Shown here piece by piece: positions 15,278 to 21,741 of a DNA stretch of 21,741 nucleotides. The stretch lies in the NCBI GenBank assembly GCA_021839785.1, contig JAKCAB010000391.1:1-21741 (forward strand), written 5' to 3'. How positions within the stretch are numbered: position 1 is the stretch's first letter; each line of letters opens with the position of its first letter. The translations under genes and the position numbers were made by a program. The stretch is from a bacterium (GTDB taxonomy: Bacteria; Verrucomicrobiota; Verrucomicrobiae; Limisphaerales; J093). Under the pieces are notes generated by a model. It made no database searches. It was not told where the DNA came from and worked only from the letters and a program-made list of their open reading frames with translations.

Positions 15278-16303
15278 TCAACGCCAGTGCAAAATGACTT
15301 TGCCCGATTGGCCGGAAAGCATCGCGGCGAAGCCTTGCTCAAACTCGGTGTAATGGAAGCGGTGGGTGATCACCGGTTTGATGTCCAGGCCGCTCTCCAG
15401 CATCACCGTCATCTTGTACCAAGTCTCGTACATCTCGCGGCCGTAAATGCCTTTGATCGTCAGCATGTTGAAGACGACTTTGTTCCAGTCGATCGCCATC
15501 TCCGCGGGCGGAATGCCCAGCATGGCGATTTTGGCGCCGTGGGCCATGCTGTCGATCAGGTCGCGGAACGCCGCCGGATTGCCGGACATTTCCAACCCAA
15601 CATCGAACCCTTCCTTCATGCCCAGTTGCTTCTGAACTTCCGCGAGCGAACCGCGCCGCACGTTGTGCGCCACGGTGGCGCCCATGCGTTTCGCCAAGTC
15701 GAGGCGATATTCGTTCAGATCGGTGACCACGACGAAGCGCGCGCCGGCGTGTTTCGCGACTGCCGCCGCCATGATGCCGATCGGTCCGGCGCCGGTGACG
15801 AGCACGTCCTCGCCGAGGGTCGGAAACGAGAGCGCGGTGTGCACCGCGTTGCCGAACGGGTCGAAGATGGCCGCCACGTCGAGGTCGATGCCCGGCTGGT
15901 GATGCCAGACGTTCGTCATCGGCACGGAGATGTATTCCGCGAACGCGCCGGGCCGGTTCACGCCGATGCCCTGGGTGTCCTTGCAAAGATGCCGCCGGCC
16001 CGCGAGGCAGTTCCGGCAGCGCCCGCAAACGACGTGACCCTCCGCGCTCACGATGTCGCCGGGAAAGAAGTCTTTGACGTTCGATCCCACCTCGACCACC
16101 TCGCCGACGAATTCGTGGCCAACCACCATCGGCACGGGAATGGTCTTCTGCGCCCAGGCGTCCCATTTGTAAATGTGGACGTCCGTGCCGCAAATGCCGG
16201 TGCGATTCACGCGGATGAGGACATCGTTGATGCCGGTTTGCGGTTCGGGCACGTCTTCGAGCCAGAGACCCGGCGCGGATTCACGTTTGACCAGAGCTTT
16301 CAT
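15278..16303 (-). CDS. tdh: L-threonine 3-dehydrogenase
   Basis: A zinc- and NAD-dependent dehydrogenase that oxidises threonine to 2-amino-3-ketobutyrate, feeding Kbl. Start ATG 16303 ([20 protein letters not shown]), 341 residues, the same length as E. coli Tdh. The catalytic zinc set is in place: Cys38 (GICGTDVHI), His63 and Glu64 (VVGHEF). The structural zinc set Cys93, 96, 99 and 107 is also in place ([18 protein letters not shown]). The Rossmann loop is [20 protein letters not shown]. The C-terminal part, [20 protein letters not shown] and [20 protein letters not shown], is typical. It is divergent from the regulator at 16460 across a 156-bp gap with operator-like repeats. Confidence 0.97.
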   Translation of the reverse strand: MKALVKRESAPGLWLEDVPEPQTGINDVLIRVNRTGICGTDVHIYKWDAWAQKTIPVPMVVGHEFVGEVVEVGSNVKDFFPGDIVSAEGHVVCGRCRNCLAGRRHLCKDTQGIGVNRPGAFAEYISVPMTNVWHHQPGIDLDVAAIFDPFGNAVHTALSFPTLGEDVLVTGAGPIGIMAAAVAKHAGARFVVVTDLNEYRLDLAKRMGATVAHNVRRGSLAEVQKQLGMKEGFDVGLEMSGNPAAFRDLIDSMAHGAKIAMLGIPPAEMAIDWNKVVFNMLTIKGIYGREMYETWYKMTVMLESGLDIKPVITHRFHYTEFEQGFAAMLSGQSGKVILHWR

Positions 16304-16378
16304 CGGTTCGAGCCATCGGTGGCGTTCATTCGTTGCGTTGGCCGTCACGCTTGCCAGAGGCGGGCCGTTGAACCATCC

Positions 16379-16457
16379 TTCCGGCATACCGGACGGCGTT
16401 GCCCGAAATAATGGACACCGCCTTCCGGCATGCAAGACAATTTTCCGGTATATCGAA
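16379..16457. promoter_or_regulatory. Three TTCCGG operator-like repeats between tdh and its regulator
   Basis: TTCCGGCATACCGGA occurs at 16379-16393, TTCCGGCATGCAAGA at 16423-16437 and TTCCGGTATATCGAA at 16443-16457. The first is nearly a perfect palindrome (TCCGG-4-CCGGA). The others keep the left half and weaken on the right. Starts are 44 and 20 bp apart, about four and two helical turns. They fill the divergent gap between tdh and the XRE-cupin gene, the expected place for binding by that regulator. The last repeat ends 2 nt before ATG 16460, so binding there would affect the regulator's own transcription. Confidence 0.7.
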
Positions 16458-16459
16458 CA

Positions 16460-17077
16460 ATGCGCGCACCCCCACGCAAAGCCGCCCGCCCGCGGGACGC
16501 GGTGGCCGCGGCCGAGGTCGCGGACGGCCTGAACCGGCACCTCGGCGCGCGCGTGAAGGCGCTGCGCGCCGAGCGCGACTGGTCGCTCGAGGCGCTGGCC
16601 CAGGCCAGCGGCGTGAGCCGGTCCATGTTGAGCGAGATCGAGCGGGAGCAGGCCAACCCGACCCTGGCGGTGACGCTGCGGATCGCCCGCGCGTTCGGGC
16701 TGTCGCTGGGCGAACTCATCGAGGCGCCGGGCGCGACGCCGGCGGTCACGGTCATCCGCGCCGGCGACCGCGCCTATCTGTACCGGTCGGACCAAGACGT
16801 GGAGATTCGCACGCTTTCGCCGCTCAACCTCGAGAAGGACGTTGAACTCTACCAAGTCGAACTCCGCCCCGGCGGCGCGCTCCGCAGTGCGCCGCACTTC
16901 GAGGGCACGCGCGAGTTTCTCAGCGTGCAAAAGGGACAGGTGCGCGTGGAGTCCGCCGGCGATGTCGAGTTGCTGAGCGCCGGCGATTCCGCGACCTATC
17001 GTGCCGATGTGCCTCACGCCATCGTCAACGCCGGCAAGGCGCAGGCGGTGGTGTTCCTGGTCGTGATCTACCGGTGA
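16460..17077 (+). CDS. XRE-family transcriptional regulator with C-terminal cupin domain
   Basis: 205 residues from ATG 16460. A basic tail is followed by a Cro/C1-type helix-turn-helix (about 29-87): [20 protein letters not shown], then [20 protein letters not shown], then ...[15 protein letters not shown]. Residues about 125-200 are a small cupin barrel ([20 protein letters not shown], then [20 protein letters not shown]). Such proteins usually repress catabolic genes and sense a small ligand in the cupin. Being divergent from tdh, with three matching repeats in between, it is the likely tdh regulator; the ligand could be threonine, glycine or ketobutyrate (inference). ATG 16430 is in frame but would place two repeats in or over the coding start, so it is less likely. 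Confidence 0.88.
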   Translation: MRAPPRKAARPRDAVAAAEVADGLNRHLGARVKALRAERDWSLEALAQASGVSRSMLSEIEREQANPTLAVTLRIARAFGLSLGELIEAPGATPAVTVIRAGDRAYLYRSDQDVEIRTLSPLNLEKDVELYQVELRPGGALRSAPHFEGTREFLSVQKGQVRVESAGDVELLSAGDSATYRADVPHAIVNAGKAQAVVFLVVIYR

Positions 17078-17084
17078 AATTCGC

Positions 17085-17112
17085 AAATCGCGGAGTCCAA
17101 ATCGCGGAGTCC
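17085..17112. repeat. Two tandem 14-bp repeats
   Basis: AAATCGCGGAGTCC occurs twice in direct tandem (17085-17098 and 17099-17112), in the 96-bp gap between two converging genes. The unit splits into two heptads (AAATCGC, GGAGTCC) and may be a degenerate relative of the GAAATCC-type heptads at 4126 and 7522. Confidence 0.6.
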
Positions 17113-17173
17113 GCGCGGCCCTGCGGTCTGCATTGCCAACTCGGCACACTTACCCGGTTCACCGGCCCGTATT

Positions 17174-17857
17174 TCAGCGCCCGCGTCGCCAGAGGGCAAA
17201 GCCCAGCAACCCCAAGCCGTTGGCCAGCGCCCAGGCGACCGGCTCCGGGACGGGCACGACGTCGATGCTGAGTGCCCACGAGTCCAGCCGGGCCTGGCCG
17301 CCCGCCTCCAGGTCGGCCACGAACAACGTCCATTGCCCGCTCGCTTCCAGGCCGAAAAAGTCGGTCAAGGCGGTGGTGCGGGTCGCTGGATCGTCAGTGA
17401 CCACGGCCGGATCGGCGGTTCGCCCGTCGGTGGACCACGTGCCCGTCAAGGCGCCGGCGAGCGCCCCGCCCAGCGTCGTGCGGTAACTGTGGATGTCCGG
17501 TGCGGCCACGGTGTCGGAAAACGTCAGCGCGAGGCCGTTGTCGCTGTAACCCCAGGGGTTGGCCGCGGTCTTGCCCGGGCGGTTGAGCAACACGGTGAAC
17601 CCGCTGCCGTGCTGGAGCGTGGCGTACAGGTCACCGTTGTAAGCGCCGCCAGTCCCCACGCCACTGATCGTCAACGACAGCGTGAGGCCGGTGATTTGTC
17701 CCGAAATCTGGGACGAAAGCAGCGTCTGTCCGTTGACCAGTCCCGACCCCTTGCCGTCCGGGATCAACGTGTTGAGACCGTCGAAGGTAAACACCGCGCC
17801 CTGCGCCGCGAAGGCCGGGCCGATGAACGAGAGCAGCAGAACGACAGGTTTTTTCAT
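17174..17857 (-). CDS. Exported P-domain-like protein with PEP-CTERM sorting tail
   Basis: 227 residues from ATG 17857. A signal peptide (MKKPVVLLLSFIGPAFAAQG) is followed by a beta-rich domain of the proprotein-convertase P-domain type: LTLSLTISGVGTGGAYNGDL, YATLQHGSGFTVLLNRPGKT, then ALTGTWSTDGRT and GQWTLFVADLEAGGQARLDS. The end is a clear PEP-CTERM signal, VPVPEPVAWALANGLGLLGF followed by ALWRRGR: Pro-Glu-Pro, a short membrane helix and an Arg tail. Such tails direct exosortase-dependent sorting to the cell surface or matrix. No protease catalytic domain is attached, so the P-domain stands alone. It starts 25 nt after the end of the giant surface gene, so the two probably share a transcript. 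Confidence 0.88.
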   Translation of the reverse strand: MKKPVVLLLSFIGPAFAAQGAVFTFDGLNTLIPDGKGSGLVNGQTLLSSQISGQITGLTLSLTISGVGTGGAYNGDLYATLQHGSGFTVLLNRPGKTAANPWGYSDNGLALTFSDTVAAPDIHSYRTTLGGALAGALTGTWSTDGRTADPAVVTDDPATRTTALTDFFGLEASGQWTLFVADLEAGGQARLDSWALSIDVVPVPEPVAWALANGLGLLGFALWRRGR

Positions 17858-17882
17858 GGCGTTGATGTGTGTGAGTCGCCGG

Positions 17883-20800
17883 TTACGGGCTGGTGAGGTC
17901 CACGGCGCGGTAGAACGCGGCGCCCGCCGGCGGAGCCGCATCGGTGAATTCAAACCGGCCGTAGGCATCCGCGGTCACCGTCGGCGCCAGCGCCGCCCAG
18001 TCGGGCGGGTTGAGGGTGGTGGCCCGTTGGATGGCGTAGGCGCGGTTCGGGATGCCGAGATAACGCAGCACCACCTTGCCGTCCTGGAGGACTGGCGGTT
18101 GCAGGATGTTGAGACTCTCGCCGCCGGTATCCGCAGCCACCTGCACCGTGACCGTGCCGGTGGTCTGGCCGCCGTGGTTATCGGCAAGCGTGTAAGTGAA
18201 CGAATCGGTGTCGTTCATGTCCGCGGCCGGCACGTAAAACACCCAGCCGTCGCTCAAGCTCACCGCGGCGCCCTTCGCCGAAGCGGGTGACACGCCCGTG
18301 ATGGAGATCGGATCGAACTCCGGATCGGAGTCGTTAGCGATGAGTTCGCTCAACGACACCTTGACACTGCGGCCGAAGGGACGGTTCACGGTGTCGAGCC
18401 CCGCCACGGGCGGATGGTTCACGGCGTTGACCGTGAGCCGGAACGTGCGGCTGGCCGTGTTCACGCCGTCGCTCACCGTCAGGGTCACGTCGGCAAAGCC
18501 CGACCGCAGCGGTTCCGGCGTGATCAGGAGCGTGCGGTTCGCCCCGGCGCCTTGCACCACCACCTGCGAAGCCAGGAGCAGCGTGAGGTTGGAGGAGTCG
18601 GTCTTGAACGTGAGTAGGCTCAAGTCCGTATCGGGATCGCCGACGGTGAAGGGCACCGCGATCGGGATGTCCTCATCCGTGGTCTGCGGCAGAATCTCGG
18701 ACAGCGTCGGCGCCGAGCTGGTCACGGCCACGGTGGTTATGGCGTCCGGCAGGCTGTGCGGCGCTTCCTGATTGCCGACCAGGTCGGTGGCGCGGCTGTA
18801 GAAGCTGTAGGTCTTGTTCAACTCGCCGGTGAACTGGCTGCCCAGCAACTTGGTGTGGGTCAGCCACGGCGTGGTCAGTCCGCCGTCCGTGGAGACGAAC
18901 ACGTCGAAATAGGCCACGCCGGAGCCGTCCACGTTGTCCGTGCCTTGCCAACTCACCGGGAAGGACGCCGGGCTGCTGGCCACCAACGGCTGCACCGCAC
19001 TCGTGGGCGCCTGCGTGTCGGCGGCCGGCAGCGGCTCATAATGCAGTGTGTAGCTGCCGGTGCTCGCATAGTCCACCAAGTGCAGGAGGTTCTCCCGTTT
19101 CGGCCGCTTGCCGAGGCCCACGAACGTGCGGTCGGTGGTCCAGACGTTCACGCCCACCGGGATGGAGGCGCCGTCCGAACGCTCGACCGCGGTGAGGACG
19201 TACTGCCCGTCCGCGGGATCCGGCACGCGCAGGTAGCCCCATTCCACGGGCATGGCCGCGGTGAGAGTCACCGTGAGGTTCGCCGGCGACAACGTGCCGC
19301 CGACGATCGCCTGATCGACCCGCTCGACCGGATTCGTCTCCCCGTTGCTTTGGTACAGCGTATCGCCCAGATCGAGCGGATCGGGCACTTCGTTCACGAA
19401 GAAGTCGGGCTTGCCGTCGTCGAACGCGCCGCCCGCCTGTACGATGTGAATCAACTCGTGAATGCTGAGGTCTTCGATCAGCGACAACCGCGGGTTACCC
19501 AAACCGTCCACGTGCTCGAAGGTGGCCTTGTAGTCGGTGAACAGGCCTTGCAGCGTGGAGGTCATCAGCCAGCGCCCAATCACGCTCTCGCCCGGCAGCA
19601 CGTCGCCGAAGTTCACCGTCAGCGATGGCGTGATGTTCTGGCCGGCGACTTCGGTGCCGACGATCTTGAAGTCGATCAGCAGGCCCTTCTCGTTTTCCAC
19701 GATCTGCGGTTGCGCCGAGGTGATGTGGAAGTCTTTGGCGATGCCCTTGCCGCGGTTCTCCACCATCACCGCCAGGCTGAACGGAATGCTCGGCTCCACT
19801 TCGTCGGTGAACGGATCGTCGCTGAACACGTCGCGCTGGTGGAAATACTTGATCCACAGCCGCGGCGTGGGCAGCACCGTGATGCTCACCGGCGCGAGCG
19901 GGATGTGCACCTGCGTGCCGCTCAACTCGTAACTGAATTCGCCAGCGATGAAATACTGCAACGGCGCGTCCGGCGCCGCGTCCACCGTCGGCACGATGAG
20001 GAACTGGGCGGAGCCGGTGGTGCCGGCGGAGACCCGGCCCGTGCCGTCCACGGCCGTCAGCCCGCTCAACGTGGGCGGGTGGATGCCGAACATGGCGTTG
20101 GCGTCGCGGCCTTGGCTGTCCACGGCGTACACCTTCACCTCGATGTTCTGCAAATCCGCGGCGTCCTGGTTGTCGATCTCCAGCGTGGCGCGGAAGGCGT
20201 CGCGGGTGATGACGGCTTCCTGTTCGAGCCGGAGTTTGACCCGGGCGCAAACGCCGCCGCCGCCGCCTTCCTCGTTCTGCTTGCGGACGGTTTCGACGAT
20301 GGCCGCGATCGGATCGTTGAAACCGGCGGCTTGGGCCTTCTGCGTTTCCTGCGCCGCCGTTACCAACTTCAGGCGCAGGGCATCGGCATCGATGAAGTCG
20401 GTGCTTTCGCCGGGCGGCACGTCCGCCACCGTGCGGATGCCGCGGGCGTAGTAGTCCAGGCTGCGATTCCAGCGGGCGATCACACGCAACACTTCGGCCG
20501 GCGGCACGCCGGGCGGCTGGATGCCGCTCGTGAGGTCAGCTTGTTCCGCGTCGGTGATGGTGCGCTCGCCATCCGAAGTGGGCGAAACGGCCATCTGGAA
20601 GCGCTTGAACCATTCGCCGGTGTCCGGCCCGGCCGAGGCATTTAGCCAGACACTGTTGCCGGCGCCGGTGATTTCGCTGAACACATCCAGCATCGCCTCC
20701 ACGCCCGGCTTGAAGGCCTCCAACGGATCGGCGGACGCGGCCAGGGAAATGCCGCGCGGCCGGTGGAGTTGCTTGTAAAGCAGGTACTCGTCGGAGGCCA

Positions 20801-21741
20801 GGGCGACGGCGGACGCCGGTTGGATGAAGCACCGCGCGATCGCGTAAATGCAGGCCGGCAGGCCCGCGCCCGGCACCAGACAACCCACGGCGCCCACGCC
20901 GCAGTCGGCGATATCCAGTGCGGACACCCCGTCGGCGAGACCCATGCCGCAACCAACGCCGCTGAAGAAGCAACCGACCGGGCCGGGGATGCAGCCCAGG
21001 CCAGCGAGAACCAGACACTTCGGGTCGCAGACGATCTTCACGGCCACGGACGGTCCGCTGATTCCGCCGCCGCCACCACCACCGCCGCCACCGCCGCCAC
21101 CGCCACCGCCGCCACCACCGCCGAAGCTCCAGCCTTGGCCCGGACCAACGGGCGGCCCGCCGCCGCAACCGCTGTTTGCGTTCGGCATCGAGATCGTGGC
21201 GGAGAACGACAAACTGAATTCACCGCACTGCAATCCCCACTCCGCGGTGGCCGAGGTCTGGCACGGGCCGTCGTCCGCGAGTTTGGCGCCGCTGCGCCGG
21301 TCCATCAGCACCAGACCGCGGTTGATCTTCTTGATCGTCAGCGGAATGGTCATCGTGCTCATCGCCGGCACGACGCCGACTTCCGAAATCAGCGGCGTGA
21401 ATTCCCACAACGGATGCGTCGGGAAGTTGAGCTTGAAGTCCTGCGCCGCGATCAAGCCGTGGTTGGAAATCTTGAGGTCCACCTGCGTTTCCATCGCGGT
21501 GATGGCGCCCAGGTCGATCACCGCCGGTTCCACCGTGATGACCGGCTTCGGCACCGCGGTTTCGAACTCGGTTTCGATCGTGATCTTGTAGTGGTCCTCG
21601 ATTTCGACGGGCTCCACCTTCCAGGTGTACGTCACCGATTGTCGCGAGATGAAGGTGGTCAGCTCGTTCACCTTGTCGGGTTCGACGAAAAATGCGTTCT
21701 GGTAGTTCGTGTGTTTGGGCGCCGTGACTTCGACGTTGTAA
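17883..21741 (-). CDS. Giant repeat-rich surface protein, 5' end outside window
   Basis: At least 1285 residues; the frame is open to base 21741, so the start is outside. From N to C: beta-sandwich repeats (KPVITVEPAVIDLGAITAME), a run of 20 glycines, a Cys/Gly-rich hydrophobic stretch (CLVLAGLGCIPGPVGCFF), a helical region, then CARDB-like and other Ig-type domains. HELIH lies at 19446-19460 in LSIHELIHIVQAGG. An Ig/fibronectin-like domain (about 18740-18990) is followed by two cadherin-like tandem-95 units (about 18420-18720 and 18130-18420; NHPPVAG, DTDSFTYTLADNHGGQT). The last 75 residues (LRYLGIPNRAYAIQRATTLN, then AAFYRAVDLTSP) are a common verrucomicrobial tail. Adhesion or surface-coat function is likely. 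Confidence 0.85.
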   Translation of the reverse strand, partial: YNVEVTAPKHTNYQNAFFVEPDKVNELTTFISRQSVTYTWKVEPVEIEDHYKITIETEFETAVPKPVITVEPAVIDLGAITAMETQVDLKISNHGLIAAQDFKLNFPTHPLWEFTPLISEVGVVPAMSTMTIPLTIKKINRGLVLMDRRSGAKLADDGPCQTSATAEWGLQCGEFSLSFSATISMPNANSGCGGGPPVGPGQGWSFGGGGGGGGGGGGGGGGGGGGISGPSVAVKIVCDPKCLVLAGLGCIPGPVGCFFSGVGCGMGLADGVSALDIADCGVGAVGCLVPGAGLPACIYAIARCFIQPASAVALASDEYLLYKQLHRPRGISLAASADPLEAFKPGVEAMLDVFSEITGAGNSVWLNASAGPDTGEWFKRFQMAVSPTSDGERTITDAEQADLTSGIQPPGVPPAEVLRVIARWNRSLDYYARGIRTVADVPPGESTDFIDADALRLKLVTAAQETQKAQAAGFNDPIAAIVETVRKQNEEGGGGGVCARVKLRLEQEAVITRDAFRATLEIDNQDAADLQNIEVKVYAVDSQGRDANAMFGIHPPTLSGLTAVDGTGRVSAGTTGSAQFLIVPTVDAAPDAPLQYFIAGEFSYELSGTQVHIPLAPVSITVLPTPRLWIKYFHQRDVFSDDPFTDEVEPSIPFSLAVMVENRGKGIAKDFHITSAQPQIVENEKGLLIDFKIVGTEVAGQNITPSLTVNFGDVLPGESVIGRWLMTSTLQGLFTDYKATFEHVDGLGNPRLSLIEDLSIHELIHIVQAGGAFDDGKPDFFVNEVPDPLDLGDTLYQSNGETNPVERVDQAIVGGTLSPANLTVTLTAAMPVEWGYLRVPDPADGQYVLTAVERSDGASIPVGVNVWTTDRTFVGLGKRPKRENLLHLVDYASTGSYTLHYEPLPAADTQAPTSAVQPLVASSPASFPVSWQGTDNVDGSGVAYFDVFVSTDGGLTTPWLTHTKLLGSQFTGELNKTYSFYSRATDLVGNQEAPHSLPDAITTVAVTSSAPTLSEILPQTTDEDIPIAVPFTVGDPDTDLSLLTFKTDSSNLTLLLASQVVVQGAGANRTLLITPEPLRSGFADVTLTVSDGVNTASRTFRLTVNAVNHPPVAGLDTVNRPFGRSVKVSLSELIANDSDPEFDPISITGVSPASAKGAAVSLSDGWVFYVPAADMNDTDSFTYTLADNHGGQTTGTVTVQVAADTGGESLNILQPPVLQDGKVVLRYLGIPNRAYAIQRATTLNPPDWAALAPTVTADAYGRFEFTDAAPPAGAAFYRAVDLTSP
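21063..21122. repeat. Triplet tract encoding 20 consecutive glycines
   Basis: Twenty GGN codons in a row (read on minus; GCC and ACC triplets, one TCC, on plus) lie in the giant surface gene, flanked by Phe and Ile. The mixture of GGC and GGT codons means it is not a pure microsatellite but could still change length by slippage. Confidence 0.9.

Noticed and set aside
16430..16459. ATG at 16430 as start of the XRE-cupin regulator
   Set aside because: It lies within the second operator-like repeat and would place the third repeat in coding sequence; ATG 16460 directly follows the repeats.
21669..21671. GTG at 21671 as the start of the giant surface protein
   Set aside because: The frame stays open upstream to the window edge with protein-like sequence (YNVEVTAPKHTNYQNAFF), so the codon is an internal valine.

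Overview
The window looks like chromosomal DNA from a GC-rich bacterium, most likely a verrucomicrobium of the Pedosphaera/Limisphaera type. This is inferred from several features seen together: a PEP-CTERM-like sorting tail (VPEP...hydrophobic...WRRGR), secreted proteins ending in a 'LSWP...FFRL' type module, an ECF sigma factor next to a WD40-bearing Ser/Thr kinase, cadherin-like giant surface proteins, and intergenic arrays of 7-nt and 9-nt repeats. No rRNA, tRNA or CRISPR array was seen.

Layout. Positions 1-3361 (minus strand) hold pantothenate synthetase panC (3' end outside the window), a LemA protein overlapping a membrane-anchored protein of unknown function, and a cation diffusion facilitator. 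A 16-bp perfect palindrome lies upstream of the LemA pair. Positions 3541-5939 form an accessory patch, all on minus: intact vapB-vapC, an intact TIR-domain gene 9 nt downstream, two truncated TIR 5' ends each abutting a different short-repeat array, a truncated HNH-like gene, and an IS3-type remnant whose end supplies that gene's stop codon. Positions 6216-7400 hold kbl.

Positions 7751-11885 (plus) hold an ECF sigma factor and a kinase with a zinc ribbon, one membrane segment and about 14 WD40 repeats. A secreted protein (12084-13502) and a DUF1326-DUF2182 pair (13782-15241) follow. Positions 15278-17077 hold tdh (minus) and a divergent XRE-cupin regulator (plus), with three operator-like TTCCGG repeats between them. 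Positions 17174-21741 (minus) hold a giant surface protein, whose 5' end lies outside the window, followed 25 nt later by a PEP-CTERM/P-domain protein.

How the genes work together. Kbl and Tdh make up the threonine-to-glycine route but lie about 7.9 kb apart. The regulator beside tdh is the obvious candidate to control it. Sigma factor and kinase probably form one signalling unit. The TIR/VapBC/HNH/IS patch reads as a partly decayed defence-type cluster and is the most interesting part of the window.
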